This document shows positions 42,841 to 52,126 of a stretch of 64,000 bases of DNA, piece after piece. The notes below the pieces were generated by a model. That model had not been told where the DNA came from, searched no databases, and was given only the letters and a program-made list of their open reading frames with translations. The position numbers and the translations under genes are program-made. The stretch is from positions 1 to 64,000 of the forward strand of contig JBBCIY010000010.1 in assembly GCA_037189645.1 (NCBI GenBank), in the 5' to 3' direction. Numbering within the stretch: the stretch's first letter is position 1; each line of letters begins with the position of its first letter. Source of the DNA: Taishania sp037189645 (GTDB lineage: Bacteria > Bacteroidota > Bacteroidia > Flavobacteriales_D > Crocinitomicaceae).

Positions 42841-45800
42841 TTACTTTTCTATCTTCGGCGGGATGAGTTTATACACTACCGGCGTAACGATCCTCGACAG
42901 CAGCGTAGAACTTATCAATCCACCGATCATAACGATTGCCAGCGGGGAGATCATCGGGTTGCTCGACCAGGCTATCGGAAGCAATCCCCCGATAGCTGTC
43001 AGAGTGGTTAGAATGATCGGCAGGAAACGGATCTCTCCCGCTTTTTCAATCGCATCGTTCAGCTCCATTCCCTCTTCCCGCAGCTGATTGGTAAAATCAA
43101 CCAGCAGGATGGTGTTTTTCACTTCAATTCCTGCCAACGCGACCAAACCGATCGCCGCGACGAATGATAACGGGTTGCCGGTCAGCCAGAGCGCGATCAC
43201 CGCTCCAACAATCCCCAACGGGATGACCGACAGGACGATCAATGTGCTTTTAAACGTTTTAAATTCCAGGATAAGGATGGCGATGAACAAAAAGAATGTG
43301 ATCATAATGATGGTTCCGAATCCTCCGAATGCCTCCTGGCGGCTCTCTACTTCTCCTCCCATTTCATAGTGATAGCCTGCCGGCATTTTCATTTTATCCA
43401 TTTGCGCGATCACATCATTGATGACCTTGTCATTCGTATATCCCTTTTTGACGAATGAATTAACATACACGACACGCGTCCGGTCAATATGATTGATCGA
43501 AGACGGGGAGGCCTCCATTTCTACGGTCGCCAGCTGACTCAAAGGAACAGCTGTTCCCTGCACGTTATTCACAAAGATCTCGTCAAATATGGACAGATCG
43601 GCATAACCGTTCCGGGGAATGCTTACCCTGATCTTGTAATCGTTATTATCTGTTGACGGGTCCGAATAGGTCGCTACATCAAAACCTGCCAGCGCCATAC
43701 GGACCGTCCTGTCGATTGCGACTGTCGGAACTCCAAGCGCCAGCGCCTTTTCACGGTTTACATTTACTTTCAGATCCGTTTTGTTGTTCGTCACCGGGTT
43801 GCTCACGTATTCCGTTCCTTCCGTGGAAAGCAGGATATCTTCTGCCTTAGCCGCAAGACTGCGCAGTGTATCGAGGTTGTCACCAAACAGGCGGACCTCA
43901 ACCGGGGAAAGGATCGGAACACCCTGCTCAAAGTTCTTTACTTCGACCTTTGCCCCCAGGAAAGTATCCCATTTTCCGCGCAGCGTTTCAATGAGCTTCA
44001 TTTTTTCCTTCGCGTTCACATGGTCGTGCAGCTGTACAAAGATTTCTGCAAAATCCTGCCGTTCGCTGGATTGGTCCAGGTTGTAATAAATACGTGGGTT
44101 TCCTTTCCCGACATTGCTTGCATAGTATTTCACCTGGTCATGGCTTTCCAGCTCTGCTTCCAGCATCCGGGTCAGGCTGTCGGAATGATAAATGTTTGAC
44201 TGCGGAGGAGGTGTCAGCGTAATCATAAACTGCGGTTTCTCCGAAGGAGGAAACAAGCTGAATCCCAGGATCGGGATCATCGCCAGCGCGCCAAGGAAAA
44301 TTCCCAGTGCGATAAAAACCGTAATGACAGGCCGCTTCAACGCTTTGTCGAGCCACACAGCATACGTTGCATGAATCACTTTCTGGAATGTCCGCAAAAC
44401 AACATTTCCTTCCGGGTCTGCATGTGGTTTCAGCAACCTGCTGGACAAGAAAGGTACAACCAGCAGCGCGACAAACATAGAACCGATTACCGACCCGATC
44501 ACGGCAGTAGGAAGGCTGCGGATGAAATCACCGGACATTTCAGGCATGAACATCAGCGGCAGAAAGGCGATCACTAAGGTTGCCGTACATCCTGCAACTG
44601 CCAGCGCAATCTGTTTCGTTCCCTTGATCGCTGCTTCTGTCCGTGTATATCCTTCCCGCATCCACCGCTCAATGTTTTCCACTACGACAATGCTGTCATC
44701 CACCACCAGCCCCAGCGCAATCACAAACCCGACGATGCTCAGCTGATTCAGGGAAAAACCGGAAACATTCAAAATGACGATACCAATGGCAAGTGACAAA
44801 GGAATGGCGATCATCACAACCAGGGAGGCGCGTGTTCCCAAAGGCAGCAGCGTGATCAGTACCAGGCTGATCGCAATAGCGAAATCCAGCCCTAAACCAC
44901 TCAGGCGCTTATTTACGTTCTCTGCCTGGTCGAAATTGACAACCAGGTCCACATTAGCCGGTAGTTTTTCCCTGAATTTCTCAATGACCCTGGTGTATTC
45001 CTTTTGTGTTTCACTGATATTCATTCCCTGTTTCTGGGCAGCAGTCACAAAAAGGGAGCGATAGCCGTTCAGACGGGTGATGTGGTTATCAGGTGCAAAA
45101 TCAGGGTAAATATCCGCGACTTCCTGCAACGATATGTTCTTTCCTTCAGAGCTTGCCACAATCGTATTTTTTATCTGGTCAATGCTCTGGTAATTTCCGC
45201 TTGTCTTAACACTGAACGACTTTTGACCGGCGTTGACACTTCCTCCCGGAATGTTCGAAGCTTCGCTGCCAATGGCATCCATGATCTGTGAAACAGGGAT
45301 CTTCATCTGCGCCAGGCGGTCAGGATGTACATCCACCCGGATCAGCTGTTCCGGCAAGCCATGTACTGTCACTTCTTTCAACGCATTGACTTTCTCCAGT
45401 TCGGATTTCAGGTCATCCGAAATCTTTTTCAGCGTGGCACGTGATGCATTTTCAGAGATCAATGCCACCTGGACGACACTGACTCCGGTAGGGTCTACTT
45501 CCAGGACCTGCGCACTGTAAATTCCATCGGGTAATTCTTCCTGCTGTGCCGCTCCCAGCTCCCTGATCAATTCCTGGTATTTCGTATCGTAGTCCGAGCT
45601 GTGCTCATATTCCACAAACAAGAATGCGAGCCCGTTAATGATTTTTGTTTTGATGCGCTTGATATTGTCTAACCCGTAAAAGCGGGCTTCCAGTGGTTTA
45701 ACGACCAGCTGCTCCATATCTTTGGGGCTTGTTCCCGGGTAGACCACGACCACGGGAAATTTGGGCGCTTTCATATCAGGGTCCTCTGCGCGAGGCATGT

Positions 45801-45891
45801 TCATGAGCGTGTTTGCTCCTACCAGCATGATCAGCAGCACGATGATCAGGGTAAACTGGTAATTTTTAATGGGATATCTGATAATACTCAT
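42841..45891 (-). CDS. RND efflux permease (AcrB/CusA/HAE1 superfamily)
   Basis: A 1016-residue inner-membrane proton-driven pump subunit with 12 membrane helices and two large periplasmic loops. Seen are the first helix, the FVIALGLVVDDSIVVVENIERWM segment of helix 4 carrying the proton-relay Asp pair, and the matching second-half helices. The porter loops lack the Met-rich and heavy-metal signatures that mark CusA, so drugs or lipophilic anions are likelier substrates, but this is not certain. It is the last gene of tetR-tolC-MFP-RND, starting 27 bp after the adaptor. Confidence 0.95.
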   Translation of the reverse strand: MSIIRYPIKNYQFTLIIVLLIMLVGANTLMNMPRAEDPDMKAPKFPVVVVYPGTSPKDMEQLVVKPLEARFYGLDNIKRIKTKIINGLAFLFVEYEHSSDYDTKYQELIRELGAAQQEELPDGIYSAQVLEVDPTGVSVVQVALISENASRATLKKISDDLKSELEKVNALKEVTVHGLPEQLIRVDVHPDRLAQMKIPVSQIMDAIGSEASNIPGGSVNAGQKSFSVKTSGNYQSIDQIKNTIVASSEGKNISLQEVADIYPDFAPDNHITRLNGYRSLFVTAAQKQGMNISETQKEYTRVIEKFREKLPANVDLVVNFDQAENVNKRLSGLGLDFAIAISLVLITLLPLGTRASLVVMIAIPLSLAIGIVILNVSGFSLNQLSIVGFVIALGLVVDDSIVVVENIERWMREGYTRTEAAIKGTKQIALAVAGCTATLVIAFLPLMFMPEMSGDFIRSLPTAVIGSVIGSMFVALLVVPFLSSRLLKPHADPEGNVVLRTFQKVIHATYAVWLDKALKRPVITVFIALGIFLGALAMIPILGFSLFPPSEKPQFMITLTPPPQSNIYHSDSLTRMLEAELESHDQVKYYASNVGKGNPRIYYNLDQSSERQDFAEIFVQLHDHVNAKEKMKLIETLRGKWDTFLGAKVEVKNFEQGVPILSPVEVRLFGDNLDTLRSLAAKAEDILLSTEGTEYVSNPVTNNKTDLKVNVNREKALALGVPTVAIDRTVRMALAGFDVATYSDPSTDNNDYKIRVSIPRNGYADLSIFDEIFVNNVQGTAVPLSQLATVEMEASPSSINHIDRTRVVYVNSFVKKGYTNDKVINDVIAQMDKMKMPAGYHYEMGGEVESRQEAFGGFGTIIMITFFLFIAILILEFKTFKSTLIVLSVIPLGIVGAVIALWLTGNPLSFVAAIGLVALAGIEVKNTILLVDFTNQLREEGMELNDAIEKAGEIRFLPIILTTLTAIGGLLPIAWSSNPMISPLAIVMIGGLISSTLLSRIVTPVVYKLIPPKIEK

Positions 45892-45918
45892 ACTCTGATT
45901 TCTTAAACCCGCAACTAA

Positions 45919-46983
45919 TTATTTCACAACTTTTATCTTTGATCCTTCTTTCAGATACGGACTTCCGGAGACGATCAGTGCTTTGTGATTTTCCAATCCT
46001 GATGAGATCAGAATGTTGTCTTTTTGAATGGCGCCGATCTCTACCTCCACTTTCCGGGCGGTCTGGTTATCATCGGTTACAAATACATATCCCCGGCCGG
46101 CATCTCCATCCAGCAAAGCTTCGTATGGTATGATCCACGAATCCGTTGCGTTGCCGAAAATCTTCACTTTCGCGAACATCCCGGATGCAATGGGTAATTT
46201 CCCCACTGAGACTGGCTGGACCTGGATGGTGAATGTTCCTGTATTCGGGTTCAGTCCTTCCGATTTCCTCAGCACAACCGCAGGAATCTCATCCGGGAAC
46301 GCATCGGTGGTAATCACCGCAGAATCTCCTTCCCGGATGGTCGCCCACTGACGGTCGGAAACACCTATTTTCACTACCCAGTTTCCTTTTTTCGCTCCAT
46401 TTATCTGGAGGACAGGGGTTCCCGGCCCGACGATCTGCCCTTCATTCGCCAGGCGAAGCAGCACGTACCCGTCTGTTGTGGCCCTGATCTCGGAATAACG
46501 CAGGTTGAACTGAATCGTGTTCCAGTCTTCCCTGACAACATCCAGGTACGTTTGTGCGTTCTCAAACTGCTCCAATGTCGCCACACTGTCCTTGTACAGT
46601 TTTTTCGCCCGGTTGAAATCGCGTTCCGCTTTTTCGACTGACAGTTTCGCCTGCGCGGCTTTCGCATTGAGCTCTGTCATGTTCAGGATTGCCAGCAACT
46701 GCCCTTTCCTCACCATATCCCCTTCTTTGACATAGACCCGTTCAATGATGCCTCCGTTTTTGAACGAAAGCAATGTTTCATCATCTGTTGAAAACAAACC
46801 GGTGGTCTCTGTTGTCGACTCTCCTTTTCCTTGTGAAAGCGAAAGGACCGAAACCGGGATCTGTTCATCTACTTTCAAACCATTACCGGGAAGCTCATTT
46901 TTGCAGGCTGAAAGAAGCGCCAGGAATACAAGCGGGTAAACTCTCATTGTTCTGAATGTTAATTGTTTCATCATGCGTCTCAT
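45919..46983 (-). CDS. RND efflux periplasmic adaptor (MFP) lipoprotein
   Basis: A 354-residue adaptor with a lipoprotein signal (LALLSAC, Cys27 from this start), lipoyl-like halves around a helical hairpin (AKAAQAKLSVEKAERDFNRAKKLYKDS), and beta-barrel and membrane-proximal domains. It bridges the RND pump and the TolC channel. The start at 46983 overlaps the tolC stop by one base (TAATG); ATGs at 46974, 46971 and 46944 are also possible, and the last would give a short signal. Confidence 0.94.
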   Translation of the reverse strand: MRRMMKQLTFRTMRVYPLVFLALLSACKNELPGNGLKVDEQIPVSVLSLSQGKGESTTETTGLFSTDDETLLSFKNGGIIERVYVKEGDMVRKGQLLAILNMTELNAKAAQAKLSVEKAERDFNRAKKLYKDSVATLEQFENAQTYLDVVREDWNTIQFNLRYSEIRATTDGYVLLRLANEGQIVGPGTPVLQINGAKKGNWVVKIGVSDRQWATIREGDSAVITTDAFPDEIPAVVLRKSEGLNPNTGTFTIQVQPVSVGKLPIASGMFAKVKIFGNATDSWIIPYEALLDGDAGRGYVFVTDDNQTARKVEVEIGAIQKDNILISSGLENHKALIVSGSPYLKEGSKIKVVK

Positions 46984-48347
46984 TAATTTTGTTCATTTCC
47001 AGGAATAGGGTACGAAGCTGTTTCCCGCTCCAGTTTTGCCAAAGCGCTCAGAAACTGGTAATAGCTGACACTTGCGGCTAATTTTGCCGAGGTGAGCTGT
47101 GTCCTCGCATCCACTGTTTCAATATAGGTATTGACACCGGCTGTATACCCTTTATCAATCAACCGGAAATAGGTTTCCGCCATTTCCAGCTGCTTTAAAG
47201 CAGTCTCGTAATTCTTTTTGGCAGCAAGCACTTCATTATAAGCAACGTTCACAGCAACATCCAGCTGCTGTTCGATGTATTCTTTCTGCAGCTTCGCTAT
47301 TTCAATCTCGTTTTTAGCTTCCCTGATCTTCAGGTTGTTCCTGTTCCCGTTAAAAATCGGGATGTTCAGCTGTAATCCGAGCATGTAATAACGGGACTGG
47401 TCATTGAATTTGAATCCTTCAGATTGGGAACCTACGTCTGCGAATCCACTCAATTTGGGAACAAACACCTGCTTGTTCATACGGACAACATCTTCACGAA
47501 GCGTGATCATGTGGTCCAGTGATTCCAGCTCTTCCCTGTTTTTTGCCGAAAGATCCGTCTTCTCAACAAAAGGAATGATCGTTTCGCCGGATGCGATTTC
47601 GATCACTTCATCCGCACCCCGGTTCAGCAACGCGTTGAAATAGCGCTGAACGGATTTTACCTGTAATTCGGCAGCTGTCAGCCGGGCTGTAGCCTGTGCA
47701 ACCTCTGTTTCAGAACGGAGCACATACGCATGAAGCCCGCTTCCCGCTTCGATCAGCTTTTCATTGGTACGTTTTCCTTCTTCTGCCAGCTGGATCGCGT
47801 TCTGGTGAATCTCAGCAGCTTTCAGGGCACTCAGGTAATTATAATAAGTCGTTTTGATCTCCCTGACCAGCTCACGCTGGTAGATCTCCACTTCATTCTC
47901 CTGGATCAGCAGTTTTTTATCCTGGATGCGCTTGTTGTGAATAATATCCATGTTGAGGATCGGAACAGAAAGCCGGATCCGTGCATCGTAATAATTTTTC
48001 GGGAGGAAATTGATCTGCTGGTTCTCAATCAGGGGGAATGCATTCTGCCCCATGAACTGGTTCAGGGTCGAATACACCGGGTTCAGCATATCACCAACCG
48101 GGATCTGGATATCACGACCACCTTCCGCCGTTGTGTATAACGTCTGGAATTCTAATGTCGGGATGTACAGGTTCTTTGCCTGTTTCAGGGCATACAACGC
48201 GTTTTCCAGGGATAAATTCCGCTGCTGAAGCACCAGGTTGCTTTCCAATCCCTGATCAATGTATCGTTCCAGCACATCATCCTGAGCCCGGGCAGCACCA
48301 CACAGCAACAGGAAAACAACAAGCAGATTTCTTAAAAGGCCATTCAT
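46983..48347 (-). CDS. TolC-family outer-membrane channel protein
   Basis: A 454-residue outer-membrane efflux protein. Signal peptide 1-21 (LLCGAARA). Two related halves each hold long amphipathic helices that build the periplasmic tunnel, with beta-strand pairs for the barrel (for example LEFQTLYTTAEGG and SRYYMLGLQLNIPIFNG). It is translated 15 bp after tetR and overlaps the adaptor gene, so all four genes share a transcript. The 15-bp gap holds a second copy of the putative operator. Confidence 0.94.
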   Translation of the reverse strand: MNGLLRNLLVVFLLLCGAARAQDDVLERYIDQGLESNLVLQQRNLSLENALYALKQAKNLYIPTLEFQTLYTTAEGGRDIQIPVGDMLNPVYSTLNQFMGQNAFPLIENQQINFLPKNYYDARIRLSVPILNMDIIHNKRIQDKKLLIQENEVEIYQRELVREIKTTYYNYLSALKAAEIHQNAIQLAEEGKRTNEKLIEAGSGLHAYVLRSETEVAQATARLTAAELQVKSVQRYFNALLNRGADEVIEIASGETIIPFVEKTDLSAKNREELESLDHMITLREDVVRMNKQVFVPKLSGFADVGSQSEGFKFNDQSRYYMLGLQLNIPIFNGNRNNLKIREAKNEIEIAKLQKEYIEQQLDVAVNVAYNEVLAAKKNYETALKQLEMAETYFRLIDKGYTAGVNTYIETVDARTQLTSAKLAASVSYYQFLSALAKLERETASYPIPGNEQN

Positions 48348-48349
48348 AC

Positions 48350-48362
48350 TTAACAGTGTTAT
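48350..48362. promoter_or_regulatory. Second TetR-type palindrome, tetR-tolC gap
   Basis: TTAACAGTGTTAT differs from the perfect site at 49034 only at the central base and the last base, and fills nearly the whole tetR-tolC gap. Confidence 0.5.
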
Positions 48363-49010
48363 CTATTTCTTACTTTTTGTTTGCTCCATCAGGCTCACAT
48401 ACGTTTTGAAAGCACTTTCCAACAAGACATCAGAAGAGCTTTCAGAAAGGCATTCTTCTCCCACTTTCTGCAAATGTGTCGTGATGTGCAGGGAACATAA
48501 TCCATGCACCATCGACCATGCCTGCAATGCCGTATGATTGGGATCGCTGCCCGGGAAATAGCCGGCTGCCTGGCAATCCATCACCGTCAGAACCAACAGC
48601 GCAAACACCTGTTTTCCTTCTTCCCAGCACACCGGGCCATCTTCCGATTCCAGGTAATCCATCGGTTCCTTCATGATGAACATTACTTCATAAAAATCAG
48701 GGTATTCCTTTGCAAACCGCAGGTATGTCCTCCCGATCGCTTTCAATCGTTCAAACGGGTGCTCAACCGACTCCAGCGATGAAAACATCATCCTCAGGAT
48801 GGCGAACCCTTCCGTATGAAGCGCATGAACAATGTCATTCTTGTCTTTGTAGTACAGGTAAATCGTTGTAGGACTGTACCCGATCTCCGACGCAATCTTA
48901 CGTATAGAAGCAGATTGATACCCTTCTTCGACAAACAGCTTTTTCGCCGCATTCAGAATCAGGTTCCTGACATCTTCTTTTCGCTTTATTTTCTTCTCCG
49001 GGTTTTTCAT
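48363..49010 (-). CDS. TetR/AcrR-family repressor of the efflux operon
   Basis: A 215-residue regulator. The N-terminal helix-turn-helix is at about 35-57 (SIRKIASEIGYSPTTIYLYYKDK), with the usual LILNAAKKLFVEEGY first helix, and a helical ligand-binding C-terminal domain follows with a WSMVHGLCSLH segment. The start at 49010 is the family start and sits four bases after a perfect -7 element; a longer frame from 49145 would begin inside the operator region. It heads the operon with tolC, adaptor and pump genes and is expected to repress it. Confidence 0.93.
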   Translation of the reverse strand: MKNPEKKIKRKEDVRNLILNAAKKLFVEEGYQSASIRKIASEIGYSPTTIYLYYKDKNDIVHALHTEGFAILRMMFSSLESVEHPFERLKAIGRTYLRFAKEYPDFYEVMFIMKEPMDYLESEDGPVCWEEGKQVFALLVLTVMDCQAAGYFPGSDPNHTALQAWSMVHGLCSLHITTHLQKVGEECLSESSSDVLLESAFKTYVSLMEQTKSKK

Positions 49011-49014
49011 ACGG

Positions 49015-49022
49015 CAAAAATA
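49015..49022 (-). promoter_or_regulatory. -7 element (TATTTTTG) of the tetR-efflux operon, leaderless
   Basis: A perfect TAnnTTTG match on the minus strand, four bases before the tetR ATG. Confidence 0.65.
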
Positions 49023-49033
49023 AATCAAAAAAC

Positions 49034-49046
49034 TTAACACTGTTAA
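49034..49046. promoter_or_regulatory. Putative TetR operator TTAACA-C-TGTTAA
   Basis: A perfect 13-bp palindrome placed over the -33 region of the tetR promoter. A near copy lies at 48350-48362 and a half-site TTAACA at 49102-49107. Confidence 0.6.
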
Positions 49047-49130
49047 TATTTTTATTTGTTTTTTATGAAAAAAGCTTGAAAAAACAGAAAAACACCCCTG
49101 TTTAACAGCGGAAACAAACAGGTTACAATC

Positions 49131-49161
49131 TTTGCTTTTCACCAAAAAGCTTCTAACTTAG
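49131..49161 (+). promoter_or_regulatory. Promoter of the DEAD-like gene
   Basis: TTTG at 49131-49134 and TAACTTAG at 49154-49161 are 19 bp apart, the preferred Bacteroidota spacing; one mismatch in the -7 element. Confidence 0.55.
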
Positions 49162-49177
49162 CGGTAAAATCCTAAAA

Positions 49178-49801
49178 ATGTCATTCAAAAAAGTAAAACC
49201 GGAAGTAGCTGCCGCTCTGAAATTCATCGAAATAGAATCACTCGGCGATGATGCACAGCGCTTCTTTTCTGCGGTTAAATCCGGAAAAAACACGTTCATT
49301 ACCGCTCCTGTTTCTTCCGGTAAAACAACAACAGCACTTGTTTCGATCTTTAATAAAGTCAACCAGGAATACGAGGGCTCTCCCCGCGCCATCTACCTTA
49401 CAGATACCATTGAAAAAGCAGAAAACTTTCATAAGAAAACAACTGTTGTGTGCCGGAAGCTGGACATTACTTCGGACCTTATTCACGATAAGGGGAACAT
49501 CATTCAGCAGCGGAACGATATTTTTGACGGAACGGAGATCATTGCCGGGAATCCAAAGCGTATTTTTGAGCTGTACCTCCAGAACGGGATCAATCTGAAA
49601 TTGCTTGACCTATTCATTGTAGATGACCTGGACGATTGCCTGGCGGACAATAAACAAGCGGAACTGAAACGCCTGATCGAAAGCCTGGAGCACCGCACAC
49701 AGCTGATATTAATGGCAAATGCCAGCACTAAAAAAACGGTGGCTTTCGTAGAATCCCTGGAAATCCCGTTTACGCTTGTCGAACAGAACGATACACTATA
49801 A
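49178..49801 (+). CDS. Single-lobe DEAD-box-helicase-like protein
   Basis: A 207-residue protein that matches only the first RecA lobe of a DEAD-box helicase. In order: a Q/N-terminal stretch ending VKSGKN, motif I as APVSSGKTT (43-51), a motif Ia-like YLTDTIEKA (73-81), motif Ib as GNPKRI (124-129, for TPGR), motif II as VDDLDD (148-153, for VDEAD) and motif III as NAS (181-183, for SAT). The second RecA lobe and the motif VI arginines are absent, and the frame ends cleanly. ATP binding is plausible; helicase activity alone is not. It may be a regulatory or decoy form. It is 26 bp upstream of hemE. Confidence 0.82.
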   Translation: MSFKKVKPEVAAALKFIEIESLGDDAQRFFSAVKSGKNTFITAPVSSGKTTTALVSIFNKVNQEYEGSPRAIYLTDTIEKAENFHKKTTVVCRKLDITSDLIHDKGNIIQQRNDIFDGTEIIAGNPKRIFELYLQNGINLKLLDLFIVDDLDDCLADNKQAELKRLIESLEHRTQLILMANASTKKTVAFVESLEIPFTLVEQNDTL

Positions 49802-49814
49802 CGAATAGATTGTA

Positions 49815-49822
49815 TATCTTTA
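49815..49822 (+). promoter_or_regulatory. Possible -7 element (TATCTTTA) for hemE
   Basis: One mismatch to TAnnTTTG, five bases before the ATG at 49828. Confidence 0.5.
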
Positions 49823-49827
49823 CACCA

Positions 49828-50868
49828 ATGTTGAAAAATGATTTACTATTAAGAGCGGCGAAAGGCGAAGCGATTGAACGTTACCCTGTCTGGCTGATGC
49901 GACAGGCGGGACGGATCCTTCCCGAATACAGAGCAGTAAGAAACCGCCTTTCGGGATTCAAGGAGCTGGTCGAAACACCTGAGCTGGCTGCCGAAGTGAC
50001 CATCCAACCTGTTGACATCCTGGATGTAGACGCAGCCATTATCTTTTCTGACATTCTTGTCGTTCCGGAAGCAATGGGATGTGAATACCAGATGATCGAG
50101 AAAAAAGGGCCCTGGTTTGAAAACACCGTCCGATCAATGGAAGACCTGGCAAAACTGGCTGAAACAGATTTTGACATTGAAGACCGGCTGGGGTACGTAA
50201 CAGAAGCGATCCGTATCACCAACAAAGAGCTAAACGGGCGTGTACCACTCATTGGTTTCGCAGGTGCTCCATGGACCATTTTCTGTTACATGACTGAAGG
50301 CCACGGATCAAAGACATTCTCCGAAGCCCGGAAGGTTTTATACACCAATCCAAGTTTGGCACACGAGTTGTTAAGTCGTATAACAAAGGTAACTGTTTCC
50401 TACCTGAAAGCACAGGTTGCTGCCGGGGCTCACATGATACAGGTCTTTGACTCATGGGCAGGAATTTTAGGACATGCACAGTACATGGAATTCAGTCTGC
50501 CTTACCTGAAGCAGATCGCCGGTGCAATTACAGAGGTGCCTGTTACACTGTTCTCAAAAGGTGCGGTTGAGTCTGTCAACAATGTCGCCGACCTGAGCTG
50601 TGACACCATCGGGCTGGACTGGAACATGAACCCTCAGGCGATACGTGCTCACGTAGGTGAAACACGGACGTTACAGGGCAATTTAGACCCTTGCGCGCTA
50701 TACGCATCGCATGAAGAAGTTGAAAAATTGACAAAAAATATGCTTAACTCATTCACAAGTAAGCGACATATTGTAAATTTGGGGCACGGGGTGTACCCGG
50801 ACGTTGATCCTGAGAAGGTTAAAACGTTTATAAAAACTGTAAAAAACTATGAAATTCAATCTAAATAA
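49828..50868 (+). CDS. hemE: Uroporphyrinogen decarboxylase
   Basis: A 346-residue cytoplasmic TIM-barrel enzyme that removes the four acetate carboxyls of uroporphyrinogen III to give coproporphyrinogen III in haem synthesis. The signature PVWLMRQAGR (20-29) holds the substrate arginine, and IIFSDILVVPEAMG gives the catalytic Asp. GFAGAPWTIFCYMTEG and DSWAGIL are also family motifs. The start at 49828 gives the standard N terminus; the upstream TTG at 49810 precedes the promoter. The OmpA-family gene follows after one base. Confidence 0.96.
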   Translation: MLKNDLLLRAAKGEAIERYPVWLMRQAGRILPEYRAVRNRLSGFKELVETPELAAEVTIQPVDILDVDAAIIFSDILVVPEAMGCEYQMIEKKGPWFENTVRSMEDLAKLAETDFDIEDRLGYVTEAIRITNKELNGRVPLIGFAGAPWTIFCYMTEGHGSKTFSEARKVLYTNPSLAHELLSRITKVTVSYLKAQVAAGAHMIQVFDSWAGILGHAQYMEFSLPYLKQIAGAITEVPVTLFSKGAVESVNNVADLSCDTIGLDWNMNPQAIRAHVGETRTLQGNLDPCALYASHEEVEKLTKNMLNSFTSKRHIVNLGHGVYPDVDPEKVKTFIKTVKNYEIQSK

Positions 50869-50869
50869 C

Positions 50870-52039
50870 ATGAAAACATCAATCACAATGGCGATAATAG
50901 GCCTTTCTGCTACGGTTGCTTTCGGACAGAAAAATGACAACCTGGTTCCGAACGGCAGCTTTGAATCAATCGACAAAGAGCCGAAAAAATTAGGTAGCAT
51001 TGAAAGTGCAATGGGGTGGTATTCTCCTACAGGTGCAAGAGCAGACCTGTTTATTCCCAATAAAAAAGTTCCCATCATCGGTGTGCCGTCCAACCAGTTC
51101 GGAAACGAATCGGCCAAAGATGGTTCCAACTACGCCGGGATCGTAACGTTCTCACACAACAACAAGGTTCCCCGTTCATACGTTTCCAACAAGCTGGAAG
51201 TTCCGTTGAAGAAAGGAGAAAGGTATTGCGTTGAGTTCCACATTTCACTGGCGGAAGCTTCTGCCTATTCATCGAACCAGATCGGGGTGCATTTTTCCAG
51301 CAAGGCGTTTGCTTCTGCCGTGAAAGACAACATCATAACGAAAACGCATGTTCTCGACGAAGGAAACAAGATCTACTCCGCGCCTTTCGGCTGGGACAGG
51401 GTATGCGGAACGTTCATTGCGGAAGGAGGAGAAAAATACATTACCATTGGTAACTTCACGTCAAATGAGCATACCAAGAATGTAAAAGTGAAAAAAGACC
51501 CTAAAAATAAAGTCGCTCCGGTTGCTGCAGCGTATTATTACCTGGATAACATTTCCGTAACGCTCGTTGATGAAAACAATGTTTGCGACTGTGCTCCGAA
51601 CGATCCGACTGAAGGATTCTCGAAAACAGTTTACCAGAAAGCGATCAACCTGGCAAGCGACATGGATCCGGCTAAGAAGATAGAAGCATTACAGGTTTTC
51701 TTCGGATTTGGAAAAACTGACCTGACAGACGCGGGAACAGAAGCGCTGGATATGATCGTAGAGATCATGAAGCAAAAACCAGGATATAAGATACAGATCA
51801 ACGGGTATTCGGACGAAGTGGAAGACGCAGCATCTGAAGACCAGCCTTTCTTCCAGGGAATGGATGGCAAGCGTACAAACACTGTTTTCAATTACCTGAA
51901 ATCCAAAGGGATTGGTGAACACCGGCTGATTGCATCGCCGCAGGGAAGCGCAGAAAAGAGCGCTGAGATCACAGAATCAGATGAGGAAGACATCATACAG
52001 GCTAAAAATAGAAGAGTAGAGTTCAAAGTAAGGCAATAA
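50870..52039 (+). CDS. OmpA-family outer-membrane protein
   Basis: A 389-residue exported protein. Signal peptide 1-20 (TVAFG-Q). The N-terminal domain (about 22-235) is a beta-jelly-roll of the carbohydrate-binding type (LVPNGSFESIDK...YYYLDNISVTL). The C-terminal OmpA/peptidoglycan-binding domain is at about 275-389 (FGFGKTDLTDAGTEALDMI; final NRRVEFKV motif). It links the outer membrane to peptidoglycan, with the first domain facing outwards or the periplasm. The ATG at 50870 is one base after the hemE stop; an ATG at 50849 overlaps hemE. Confidence 0.92.
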   Translation: MKTSITMAIIGLSATVAFGQKNDNLVPNGSFESIDKEPKKLGSIESAMGWYSPTGARADLFIPNKKVPIIGVPSNQFGNESAKDGSNYAGIVTFSHNNKVPRSYVSNKLEVPLKKGERYCVEFHISLAEASAYSSNQIGVHFSSKAFASAVKDNIITKTHVLDEGNKIYSAPFGWDRVCGTFIAEGGEKYITIGNFTSNEHTKNVKVKKDPKNKVAPVAAAYYYLDNISVTLVDENNVCDCAPNDPTEGFSKTVYQKAINLASDMDPAKKIEALQVFFGFGKTDLTDAGTEALDMIVEIMKQKPGYKIQINGYSDEVEDAASEDQPFFQGMDGKRTNTVFNYLKSKGIGEHRLIASPQGSAEKSAEITESDEEDIIQAKNRRVEFKVRQ

Positions 52040-52057
52040 CCCGCCCGATCACTCAAT

Positions 52058-52098
52058 AAAAAAAAGCTGATTTGGAAAAACCAAATCAGCTTTTTTTA
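52058..52098. terminator. Bidirectional terminator, OmpA/CapA genes
   Basis: A perfect stem of 15 bp (AAAAAGCTGATTTGG and its complement) around an AAAAA loop, flanked by A and T runs, serves both converging genes. Confidence 0.92.
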
Positions 52099-52126
52099 TG
52101 TTATACCTCGATAAAATTACCTCCAC

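Noticed and set aside
49011..49145. A longer tetR start at 49145
   Set aside because: It would place the -7 element and operator inside the coding region and adds a hydrophobic, AT-rich sequence foreign to TetR proteins.
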